Source: Pristionchus mayeri (taxonomy: Eukaryota > Nematoda > Chromadorea > Rhabditida > Neodiplogasteridae). Taken from it: DNA of 64,000 nt. Location: contig BTRK01000004.1 of NCBI GenBank assembly GCA_036245805.1, forward strand, positions 8,618,001 to 8,682,000. Direction: 5' to 3'. The notes under the pieces are model-generated. The model did no database searches and was not told the DNA's origin. It was given only the letters and a program-made list of their open reading frames with translations. The first letter of the stretch is position 1, and each line of letters starts with the position of its first letter. Positions 34,740-45,500 of this stretch are shown in pieces. The position numbers were made by a program, and so were the translations under genes.

Positions 34740-35220
34740 TATGATTTTTGCTTGTTCATGCTCAACATGAACTAGAGATATGATTCTTTTTTTTTCCAAA
34801 AATTTTTTTCCCAAATGTGTTCGGATATCTTTCCTGTCCGCGGTGATCGTCTTTCGGAGGCACTCTCGAGTTCCCGACCTGCCATTTTCGTTTGCCCTCA
34901 TTCTCCAACTGTGCCCAAAGTTATTAAAACATTTCAAAAAGTTGTACAGACAATAATAAAAGTTTTCCTTAACTTTTCAACACACTTTTTTTTGGAGGAT
35001 CATGAATCGGGACCACGGTGGGCCTCCGAGAAACGATCGTCGCGAAAAGAAAAAAATATCCTAATACTATCCTAACACAAATTTGAGAATCATATCTCTA
35101 GTTCATGTTGAACATGAATAAGCAAAAATCATAGTTTTCTTTAGAGCTCCAACTTAGTTGTGAATCTCCAAACAGGGGAGTAGTACACTACTCTTATCAG
35201 TTCGCTTTTTGATAACTACT

Positions 35221-36345
35221 GATAAGAGCTTCATCTACTGATATCAGATATCAGCTTCATCTACTGATATCAGATATCAGCTTCATCTACTGATATCAGA
35301 TATCAGCTTCATCTACTGATATCAGATATCAGCTTCATCTACTGATATCAGATATCAGCTTCATCTACTGATATCAGATATCAGCTTCATCTACTGATAT
35401 CAGATATCAGCTTCATCTACTGATATCAGATATCAGCTTCATCCACTGATATCAGATATCAGCTTCATCTACTGATATCAGATATCAGCTTCATCCACTG
35501 ATATCAGATATCAGCTTCATCCACTGATATCAGATATCAGCTTCATCTACTGATATCAGATATCAGCTTCATCCACTGATATCAGATATCAGCTTCATCT
35601 ACTGATATCAGATATCAGCTTCATCCACTGATATCAGATATCAGCTTCATCTACTGATATCAGATATCAGCTTCATCTACTGATATCAGATATCAGCTTC
35701 ATCTACTGATATCAGATATCAGCTTCATCTACTGATATCAGATATCAGCTTCATCTACTGATATCAGATATCAGCTTCATCCACTGATATCAGATATCAG
35801 CTTCATCTACTGATATCAGATATCAGCTTCATCCACTGATATCAGATATCAGCTTCATCCACTGATATCAGATATCAGCTTCATCTACTGATATCAGATA
35901 TCAGCTTCATCCACTGATATCAGATATCAGCTTCATCTACTGATATCAGATATCAGCTTCATCCACTGATATCAGATATCAGCTTCATCCACTGATATCA
36001 GATATCAGCTTCATCCACTGATATCAGATACCTGCTTCATCCACTGATATCAGATACCTGCTTCATCCACTGATATCAGATACCTGCTTCATCCACTGAT
36101 ATCAGATACCTGCTTCATCCACTGATATCAGATACCTGCTTCATCCACTGATATCAGATACCTGCTTCATCCACTGATATCAGATACCTGCTTCATCCAC
36201 TGATATCAGATACCTGCTTCATCCACTGATATCAGATACCTGCTTCATCCACTGATATCAGATACCTGCTTCATCCACTGATATCAGATACCTGCTTCAT
36301 CCACTGATATCAGATACCTGCTTCATCCACTGATATCAGATACCT
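35221..36345 (+). repeat. 26-bp minisatellite array, left (about 43 units)
   Basis: The unit is ACTGATATCAGATATCAGCT followed by TCATCT. It contains the palindrome CTGATATCAG. Three versions occur in order: CATCTA units dominate the first part, CATCCA units mix in, and from about 36025 units read GATACCTG instead of GATATCAG. This ordering suggests spread of variants from the core side. Confidence 0.95.
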
Positions 36346-36628
36346 GCTCCTAAGCCATGGAAATAAAATTAAATTCAAATACTCGCGTAGTGTCACACCA
36401 CAGATTACTGTAGGGGCGAAAGGGCGCACACCTAGAGACATCGAGAGCGAGCACATGTATCCACTTGAAGGGAATGGGAGGAATACGCGCGCTAGTCTAC
36501 TGGCTAACTCTTTTGTCTACCTACCCGAACACCGAGGGTTCGGAGCCGGCCGAAGAAGGCCGGCAAAAGTTTCACTAGCATGCGAGCGGGCGGAGTACTT
36601 GAGTTCACTCAACAGCTCTCGTCCAATT

Positions 36629-36695
36629 GCACCCCATAGCCGAGTGGTTAGTGTCATCGCCCCCCGCCAACCCCGGGTTCGAACCCGGCAAAATA
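36629..36695 (+). pseudogene. tRNA-like sequence with Pol III box A and box B
   Basis: TAGCCGAGTGGTTA (36637-36650) fits box A of a class II (Leu/Ser type) tRNA, and GGGTTCGAACCCGG (36675-36688) fits the T arm with box B. The two boxes are too close for a full tRNA, and I could not fold an acceptor stem. It is probably a tRNA-derived SINE head or pseudo-tRNA within the core of the minisatellite element. Confidence 0.5.
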
Positions 36696-36764
36696 CGCGA
36701 GACGTGAATCCTCAGAAGCGACAGACGACGTGAGCGTTGAAGCCTACAGAAGCATCAGAAGGTG

Positions 36765-37030
36765 AAGCAGGTATCTGATATCAGTGGATGAAGCTGATAT
36801 CTGATATCAGTGGATGAAGCTGATATCTGATATCAGTGGATGAAGCTGATATCTGATATCAGTGGATGAAGCTGATATCTGATATCAGTGGATGAAGCTG
36901 ATATCTGATATCAGTGGATGAAGCTGATATCTGATATCAGTGGATGAAGCTGATATCTGATATCAGTGGATGAAGCTGATATCTGATATCAGTGGATGAA
37001 GCTGATATCTGTTATCAGTGGATGAAGCTG
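36765..37030 (-). repeat. 26-bp minisatellite array, right (inverted, about 10 units)
   Basis: The same unit as the left array on the opposite strand. The first unit next to the core is the GATACCTG version (read on the minus strand), and the others are the GATATCAG version, mirroring the order of the left array. Confidence 0.9.
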
Positions 37031-37753
37031 AAAGATGAAGCTCTTATTAGTCGTCATCAAAAAGCGAACTGATAAGAGTAGTGTACTACTCAGGGGTCAT
37101 GCGAAAAAGAGATATGTTCATGCCCTGCGGGCAATTTATAATATTTTCTCAGAATATTCTCAAGATCTTCTTGAATCATGATGGCGATCATTTTGACGTT
37201 TTGAATGGGTATCTAGCTGATATAGAAGCCGAGATGTGATTTTCAGACCACCTTTTTTAAGGCTGCAGCTAATGTGCGACCGAGCAGAAATCTCAAAAAA
37301 ATTTCTCGGTAAGTTTCAAGCATGTTTCCAACCTCAGTAAGTTTGACAAGTAGAACAAAATTTATGTAATTAAATAATGGATGTTTAAAAAACAGTTGTG
37401 CGATTGCATCATCACTATGCGACATGTGATGGTGCAACTGATGACTCAATAGCCGCATCGTATTAATCGATGGATTTTGGTACATAGTGCCACAACATCT
37501 AACTTGTTGTATAAAAAAAACTGAAATCGTCTCCATGCTTTTTTGGCGCAACTGTACGAACAAGCTCTTCGCCAGATGCGCATTTGCTTTTGGGACCACG
37601 AAAGTTTCGGACCATGAAAGTTTCGGACCACGAACGTCTCGGACCACGAAAGTTTCGGACCATGAAAGTTTCGGACCATGAAAGTATTCGGACCACTAAA
37701 GTAGAAAGGCTGTATTATTTACCGTTGGGACCACGAAATTTTCGGACCATGAA

Positions 37754-38642
37754 AGTTTCGGACCATGAAAGTTTCGGACCACGAAAGTTTCGGACCATGA
37801 AAGTTTCGGACCACGAACGTCTCGGACCACGAAAGTTGCTTGGGACAACGAAAGTTTTATGGGACATGTCAATTGGTACAGAGCCAACTATTGTGACTCT
37901 AGAGCACCTGATTTATACAGTGCTAATCGAACTTAGGCGCATCCAATTAGTCCGTTTCTCACAAAATATAGCATTATATTTTATGTCCTTCTGTGAACTC
38001 AATGGGTAAAAGTTTGTTTTTTTTCCGGCGAACACTTGAAATTGGAATTTGAGACTCTCTCATATAACTTACAGGGCTAAAATTACAGATTTCGGCCTCC
38101 AAAATTTCGAGTTCGACATTAATCCATACGTGGCAATTGAGCGGAACGATGAATCGTTACCAATTTTCTAAGGAAACTTCATCATCAATCAATTGATGAA
38201 TTAAATCGATCCCCAATCGATTGATTACTCTATTGGGCAATCGAGTAAGAAGGCCGCACTGTTAGACGAAAGATGAGCGAAATGAATCGATTGACGAGGG
38301 GGACAGAAAGGTCAATCAATCGAGTATCAAAGGATACTCGAGTGAGTCAATCGAGTATCAATTTCATTACTCGATTGATCAATCGTTAGACGGTCTCTAC
38401 TGATCACTCTGTAAGATAATAATCGTTGTGGCGAAATCATACATGCTCACAGAGTGCCGATGTGAAAATAAGTATTCAAAGTTATTTTTTTGGGAATCTG
38501 TCATCCTGTCTTGCCCGTATAATAACGAGACTTTTGCATCAACCTAATATTATAAAACCATGCTCATGCCCCGGCCAAAGGTTATGAAATCCGGTCTCCC
38601 GGCCCCAGCCACAGCCAAGCGGTGAAAATTAAATCCTCCAAG
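37754..38642. other. No gene; 16-bp repeats and ATCGATTG-rich patch
   Basis: 37754-37850 continues the 16-bp repeats. 38180-38390 is packed with CAATCGATTGAT-type words in both orientations. A mariner-like end (AGACTTTTGCATCAACCTAA) is at 38524-38543. Confidence 0.5.
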
Positions 38643-40311
38643 TCATTTGTTGGCTAATTCATATACACTGACTTTCCTCACGGTTGTTTCCGACACTGCC
38701 GTGACAGGCTGGACGCGATTTATTTTAACAACGAATCCAAGAAGGAGAGAAGCCTTTAAATTATGTTGTTAATTTAATTTTGAACTTCCAGGGAAAAAAT
38801 GTACAACTAACCGAAGAACCATGTGACATCCACACCCAGTAAGAGATTATTAGTGTAATGTTCTCGAGATTTATTCCTAGCAGTATTGCGCTGCCCAGAA
38901 CGACAACGATTGGCGACAATAGTCCAAGAGGTAACAGGGCCTAAAGGTGCGCGTATTACAGCGTTGCCTAGTAAATTCGATTAGACATATTACAAACCTG
39001 CGCGACTTGAGTGCGGAAAAATTGCTTGTGCATTTTCGCAGTCATTTCGCTCATTATGAATCCATTCCCACCCAATATGGATCGAATCTGAACAATAAAT
39101 CATGTCGACGCAATGAAATATTGTTTAGAACTCTTAAATTAGCTGATCATAACATTCTGGGCTTACTTTCAGGGCACAGAATATACAGATCGAATATGAT
39201 AGGAAGTATGACGGTAGCAAATCACAGAGAACCATTGTTACAACGTCGATCGAATTCTAAAATAACATTTTTTTTAAATGCATGTGTTTTGGCGCATAAC
39301 CTCTTCAATTAGTCTTGCACCGTAAATATGACAGTCGGCCAAAGTCGATCCGTGCAGTTTGAAAATGTTTTCTTCGAGCTCCATCTTCAGGCCGATTGTT
39401 GGAATGAACATGAGAGAGAAGTTCTGAGCGTATTTTTTTAAAGATACATTTATCTTTTTCCTAAGAAATTGGCCGAAATAGTTTTTCTAATCTTAAATAA
39501 CCTGTACTTACTACTGAATTGAGATTGCACAGTATTGGAATTGTATACGCGAGAATGAGTCGTCTCATAATGCTCCAGTGAGGCCTTAACAGTAAACATA
39601 TCTTCACGGTGGGGAAAATGCAAACATTGCAAGCGACATCCACTGAACAAGACAAGGAGCGCAAAGCATCTGCAAATTCCTTGTTCATATGGTTCGAAGA
39701 TTTCGAAATACCTGCCACGTTGTATGCAGTTGATTCGAATAAGTAACAAATAGGAAATCGTTTAATCGATCGGGAAAGTAGAACAAGAGTGGACCATACA
39801 GAGGGACAGCGACTTTGCCATCGACTAATATGAAAACCTGCGAGTAATACCATTGGTTAGGTGTAGTTTTCGTCATTTTAATACAAAATCAGAATTTTTT
39901 GGCGTTTTACAACGACTCGCAAGAATTATTCAACAGTTTGTCAGTGAGTAATTGCCCCTGAACGTGGGAGAGGGGAAAGAATATACGGAAAACAATCGGG
40001 AGGAAATGTTCAAAGCGTGGGAAAAAATGAGATTAAGCTTTTGAAATTCCGCAAATGCTGTTTGCTTGAATCTCATTTTTGTTTTTTCTGCCATTTTCTC
40101 TCGGGAATGGTCTTAGAGACAATAAAATATAATCTAATGATACCTCTTCTATGAGCAGTAGAAGGAAGCAGGTACACAAGCCTGTAGCTGCTGTGATCAT
40201 CATTGAAATTCGGTATGGCAAAGCCGCCTCGTCAATTCTCCTTCTCCACATAACCAGAAACAATGCGAAGTTGGTCGATACACCGAATAATGCTGGCATG
40301 GTCACAGTCAT
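38643..40311 (-). CDS. Str-superfamily 7TM chemoreceptor
   Basis: Exons in order: up to 40311 (TM1-TM2, MPALFGVSTNFALFLVMWRR, donor GAG|gtatca), 39727-39842 (VDGKVAVPLYGP, a conserved extracellular stretch), about 39511-39674 (TM3-TM4, with LLLRPHWSIMRRLILAY), 39301-39423 (ECL2), 39167-39256 (TM5), 38998-39087 (MSEMTAKMHKQFFRTQVAQ, the loop-3 motif of the Str group), 38812-38940 (TM6-TM7, ALLPLGLLSPIVVVL) and 38643-38708 (tail, KVSVYELANK, stop). Junctions of the last six exons agree in phase. In the TM3 exon the reading frame that fits the upstream exon stops, and the one that fits downstream starts out of phase, so there may be a frameshift. The usual NPLITIYF tail motif is not seen. It may be functional or recently inactivated. 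Confidence 0.65.
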
Positions 40312-40735
40312 TATTGTTATTCAATCAATGACAAACCTTCCAGTGGTAAGATTATTCGTGAATTCATTACCCATGGGCTCAATACCATTATTGCAAGCAA
40401 ACTCGATTCAGCTAAAATGTTAGAAGTGAAGAAAGATGAGCTCAGGCAATGGAATTGATCGGCGGGCACATAAATGTAAAAAAAAACAAAAAGATGTATA
40501 CTTTAATTTCCTTACGTTCCCAGTCTTTTACAACTTTCGTGTTTGAGTAAGTATGCAACCGGTAATCACATGATATTATCCTTGGAGAATTGTAGGACTC
40601 AATGAACAATTGCAGTAGGCATAAGCGAAAAACAGTTGAGCTTGGAAAAAAAATCAAATGATTACGCGTGGGAGAGTGGAGGGGGGAGGGCGAGGCTTCG
40701 ACCGGAAAACTCGTCGCGAGGTGATAGCACCCTGC

Positions 40736-40880
40736 GGGGGGGGGGGGGGGGGGGGGGGTTCACGTAACGGAAACCGACAAAACGGAAACAATTCACAGCT
40801 CCCTCGGGAGCCGACGAATGGTCTTGGGAGTTGCTTCATTTTTAACAGTATGCAGTTCCACTACATCATCTTGTTGAAAC
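40736..40880. repeat. Half of a G-run foldback (family C) with long poly-G
   Basis: A run of more than 20 G is followed by TTCACGTAACGGAAACC and GTTGCTTCATTTTTAACAGT, matching one arm of family C. The second arm is absent. Confidence 0.7.
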
Positions 40881-41403
40881 CCTCTGTCCAGGTGATTATG
40901 AGTTACACACTCCACTTATGTAGGGGCTGCGCTCGAAAACTGTAAAATAAAGAGTATTTCATGGTTTGATGAACACAAACTACCGTATACAATCGAAAAT
41001 ACAGCACCCCAGCCCCCTCCAACTATAGTAATCCAGTTCCATGGGTCAGATTCAGTTCCTTGGGACACACTTTTGAAAAATGTCTTTTTGTTTCAAAAGT
41101 ATGACTCAATGAACTGACTCTGATCCATGGAACTGGGTTACGGTAGTTACAGGGGCACTGTATTATCGATCGGATACAGTTCAAACGGTTTCCCAATATT
41201 AAGCCACGTCGATGGTGTTCCGGCGAGATAAAACTTATTTGCGAATAACCATTAATGTTGTATAAGGTTTATTCCGATCGTGGTCTCTTTTCTAGGCAAT
41301 CAATAATCATCACTCCGTAGTTCACAGCTCGACGGGACACTCAAGACAACTTCTGAGCACTTCGCAATCGCCGGTCGTGTACTGGAAAAGTGCCGTGGTT
41401 TAT
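40881..41403. other. No gene; small inverted repeat
   Basis: 41018-41065 and 41099-41150 are inverted copies (GTAATCCAGTTCCATGGGTC against GATCCATGGAACTGGGTTAC), separated by about 40 bases. Nothing else was recognised. Confidence 0.5.
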
Positions 41404-41860
41404 CTAGTGTGTTGTATGCTCCAAATACTTTTCACGTATCTCAATGATTTGCACCAAGTAAAGAAAGAGGTCAATTGCTCACTTTGTTTTTGATTGCTTC
41501 TTGATCCGCCTGGGGGAAGGAGAGGAACACCTTCTCCACCAGGTCGAACTGGGTGTCCTTGATGTGCTTGAGGGCCTTCGTTAGTCCATCCTTGTAGGCG
41601 GAATTCGATTCCTTCGCGAGCATCTGCAGCAGCTGTACAGCTCATTTCTCTTCAAGTACTTAACGTATACAAATTAGACTTACAAGCCGAGCTTTTCCAT
41701 TATACACCCATTGCTATGGTACTGACAACAATGTTCTATAGTATGCATAACTTCAAAACATTATTTACTAACCGACTTCGGGCGTCATCTTGAAGCCTGC
41801 ATCGCAGCAAGCAGCGATCACCAGCGATCACCATAATATGAACCCAAACAAAAATAAAAT
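41404..41860 (-). pseudogene. Small helical-protein gene, probably broken
   Basis: The last two exons are convincing: 41483-41632 (50 codons, LLQMLAKESNSAYKDGLTKA through VEKVFLSFPQADQEAIKNK) and 41404-41439 (IREKYLEHTTH, stop), with a phase-0 intron between them. An exon at 41684-41721 joins in frame but then reads a TAG. A 5' exon near 41773-41830 has AACCDAGFKMTPEV, like the end of a signal peptide, but a 10-bp tandem duplication (CAGCGATCAC, 41812-41831) puts it out of frame with any ATG. I do not recognise the family. The charged helical C-terminus is typical of small secreted nematode proteins, but that is inference. Confidence 0.45.
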
Positions 41861-42580
41861 TTTGGAATTGTTCTCGGGGATAAATTTTTTCCTCCACTGA
41901 CTCGTGATACCTGTGATATACAAATATGTGAATGTGAGTTTTTGTTTTTTTTAGTGGAGTGAAATCGTTGCTTAGTTGGATCATCGCTACTTCCGGTCAG
42001 AAGCAACGGACAATCAGAGATATACACGAGCGTCAGCAAACACCTGCTCCCGAGATAAAGCTGTTGATTTGATAAACTCTGCTGAGGCATGATGACTTAT
42101 TCGTTGAATTACATAATTTGATTGACGATTCTGAACAGATCGGCTCGTCGCGCGCAACGAGTTACCGCGCCTTCTATGATTCCAGTAATAATATTGACGC
42201 CTACGCCAAATATATAAACTATATTTCATCGAGACTTACCTAGGCAATGCTTGGAGCATTGGTTCTAAAATGTTCACCAAATTCTATTAGAGATGTGTGT
42301 CAACATACCTTTCAACCTCCCTGCACATTGAAACAGACATTACACTGCATGCCTGTACATTGTTCCCTTTTTGTTGCCTTTGGTGAGTGATAACCGGCAC
42401 AATCATCACTATTGTTGCCCTTTAAAATCAGATTACGCAGTGTTCATCTCTCATTCCTCGTGTTTCGACGATAATATAAAAATGCGAAGGCACATCTTTC
42501 CAGTTTTCGATTAATCAACCCAATAATTCGAATTTCGCTCTTTACGTTCTTCACCTTGTAATCTAGCGTTTTTTTCCAGA

Positions 42581-45500
42581 ATGGTTCACAAATCCGAATT
42601 TCCGACTCTTCCTGTGTCCAACGAAAGCTTGCACGCGAAGTTCCTAAATGCAATCTGGTACCACGGAATAATCCATCCTACTAAGCATGCCATTGTGAGT
42701 TTCTACTAATATCGTTTGGATGAACGATATACAGATTGAAAATAAGTACGAGTCTGGAAATATACCTCCACTTAGTTGGAAAGTTTGATGTTGAAAATCA
42801 CAATAATTAACGTAAAATCCGATTTCTCGCTTGTGAATTCATATTTCGAATGGTCGAACAATACATTTTTAGGTCGCCGCTGATGACTCCAACAAATACG
42901 TGACCTTCCATGAATTGCAGAAGCAAGTGAGACAATTTGTATTGAAAAAAAATAAAAAAATTAGAAAAAAAATATGCTTATTGAGGCTCATTCTGTCCGG
43001 GCGTTTCTGGTGAAGCGTGGATTCAAGGAGGGAGAAGTAGCTTACCTCGTGCTCTCCAATTGCATCGAGTGAGTATCGTAGCTCATGCTACTGATATAGA
43101 TAAGAGTTGTATCTGTCCTGTTTGAGTGGGGGGAATGAGTTGTATTATTTTGAGGGACAAATATTATGACAAATGGAATTTTTGTTGGCCAAATTATCAT
43201 GTAGTAATTGTCGGTGCAACTTGTTTTCACTTTGTCGAATAACTCACTCAAACAAATATGACCCTCTTTGAGCTCCGGTGCAGCATGCAAATTTGAAAGT
43301 TTAATATCGCTTCAGATGGGCAGTCTTTGCATTGGGAACAATGGCTGCTGGTGGAACTGTCTCTGGAGCGAGCGCAATGTTCACCGACTGTTAGTTTATG
43401 TTATTTTTTTCTGCGATAGTCTATGCAAATTTTCATATAATCATTGCATGTTGTATTCGGGAAAGTCAACCAGTCCTGTTCAGATGAACTAGAGCGACAG
43501 TTCGCGGATTCTAACTGCACCATCGTATTGACAGATGACGGACAGTTGCCGAAAGTTCAAAAAGCTATCAAAAACTGCCCCACTGTCAAGGTGAGTCTGA
43601 AGTGTAATATGATGAAGTGTAACATGATTTATTTGGGAATGTTCTAATGATCCACGAGTTTTGTGTGTGAGAAGCAAATCGTTCAGCGGTCATGCAATGT
43701 TTGTACTTCTGCCATTAAGAAGTCATGGTCAAAACCCCCTTCTGAGACTTAAATCCTTGAATTTTTATAAATACATGACAAAAATCTCATCCTTATATTA
43801 CAGTCTATTATCTATTACACTCATATTACAGTCTATTATCTGCGTTCGCCGTTCTGCCCAAAATTCGCCTCTTCCGACCGGCATATTTGAATGGGAGGAC
43901 GTAATCTCCTGTAAACCCGACTACAGCGTCGCTAAAGGTTTATTCGTAGTCAACGATAATGAAGGGTCTGAATAATCCCGAAGCAACGACCGAAGAAATC
44001 GACAAATGGGGATGTCTACTACCGTACCCCATCACAATGCGTGTATTGTAGGGAAGCGCATAGCATGTTCTTGAATTTTCTCTAATCAACAATATTGTTG
44101 AGTGGACCTGGAAAGTATCGTTGCGCTTCCGTATTCGTCCGGGACAACTGGATCTCCGAAGGGAGTGATGCTCTCTCATCGAAGTGTAGGAACGATGATC
44201 GAAATATTCATCGAGTGGGTAGTTTTTACTACTGTCCAAATGTTAGTAAAAATCGCTTTCAATTCAACATGCGGATTACCGAATTTGTTTATAAAATAAA
44301 TGTATCATCTTTTCCACGATTTGTATACGAAATTGAAAAATTGTTTTAGTCATTTCAATCGCGAGCTATACGGCGTGATCGGGCCGAAAGATGGCCGAAA
44401 GTGGTACAATGTCAGTCATATTCAGATGTTACGTTCAATCATTTGCACAAAACGAGGCACACCCCATGTTAAACACCCAAACACATTCATGTTGTGTGAT
44501 ATCCCTCTCATTAAAGCTATATGCCTAGAGATTTCACTTCAGAATAGTTGAAGCTCAGAGAGATTGCAGGAGTCATTCATCGTCGTCCTCCCCTTCTACC
44601 ACGTCTTCGGCTTCGGAATGCTCCGCATGGATCTGCTGACAGGCGCGACCACTGTGGCAATGGATAGATTCGATCCTCAACTGTTTCTTTCTGCCATAGC
44701 GAAACATCGATTTAGTATCATTGAATACATTTTAGTGTTTCCCCATTAGCATTCCTACATTCAACCCTTGATATTTTAATAATAATTTTATAATAAATTA
44801 TTTTATTTTTTAATAATAATTTAATAATTTTTACAATTATTTAAAAACAATTGTCAGCCCCGAATCATGACAACGTTTCCGCCAATCCTTCTCTTTCTCA
44901 CCAAACATCCAATGGTCAAGCAGTTCGACTGTTCCTCTCTTGAGGTCAGGCAACATCAAGGCTAGCATTATTTTCGACTTAGTCCATTGTACACAATGGT
45001 TGCATATCTCCATCTAGATCGTTCTCGTTGGTGCTGCGCCTACTGGCAAAGATCTATGTACGGAATTTCTCGAGAATCACAGAAACGTCAAGTATCGTTG
45101 CCAAGGTGAATACCAAATACCTGACATATGCGTGGAATTCGGAATCATAGCATATGGAATGACGGAGATCACGATGGCGTCTCATCTTCCCGTACTGAAC
45201 GTCAAAGACACGTTTTTGGGCGTTGGAAAGGCAGTGTCGAATTTGGAAGAAAAGGTATTCCCAATTCACTGAAATGCGTCTTACAATAGTTTTCCAGATT
45301 GTCGACGTAAGCACCGGCGAAGAACTTGGCATTGCGGAATCTGGAGAGGTAATTCATTGCAATTCTTCAGTACTAAATGATCAACTGAAGGTCTGCGTTC
45401 TGTCGCCAACTATTATGAAGGGATACCTGAATAAACCCGAAGCAACGGCTGATACGATCGACAAAGACTGCTGGTTGCACACGGGTAATTCGCTTTTCAG

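Larger units (their letters stand above)
35179..37090. mobile_element. TIR element carrying inverted minisatellite arrays, 1912 bp
   Basis: The outer ends are complementary for nearly 60 bases, starting AGTAGTACACTACTCTTATC, with the 6-bp direct repeat CAGGGG on each side (35173-35178 and 37091-37096). It is inserted in the right arm of palindrome D. Inside are a 26-bp tandem array (35221-36345, about 43 units), a unique core (36346-36764), and a second array of the same unit in opposite orientation (36765-37030, about 10 units). No protein-coding frame of note is present. Confidence 0.85.
32267..37753. repeat. Nested palindrome D (5.5 kb with insertions)
   Basis: The left arm is 32267-32550, 33052-33490 and 34742-34975. 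The right arm is 34975-35172 and 37097-37753. The arms are complementary once three insertions are removed: an LTR-like piece (32552-33037), a mariner (33492-34739), and a minisatellite element (35179-37090). Near both ends is a run of 16-bp repeats (GGTCCGAAACTTTCGT), continuing past the right end to about 37850. A shorter relative is at 54321-55755. GGTTGATGCAAAAGT words just outside (32240 plus; 38526 minus) look like old mariner ends. Confidence 0.8.

Noticed and set aside
35221..36345. Regular short repeats that might suggest a CRISPR array
   Set aside because: Units of 26 bp are joined directly without variable spacers, and the organism is a eukaryote.
36629..36695. A functional tRNA gene
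   Set aside because: Boxes A and B are good, but the distance between them is too short and no acceptor stem can be paired, so I list it only as tRNA-like.
40658..40945. Glycine-rich frame across the poly-G run
   Set aside because: It is caused by the homopolymer in the family C foldback; run length is also unreliable.
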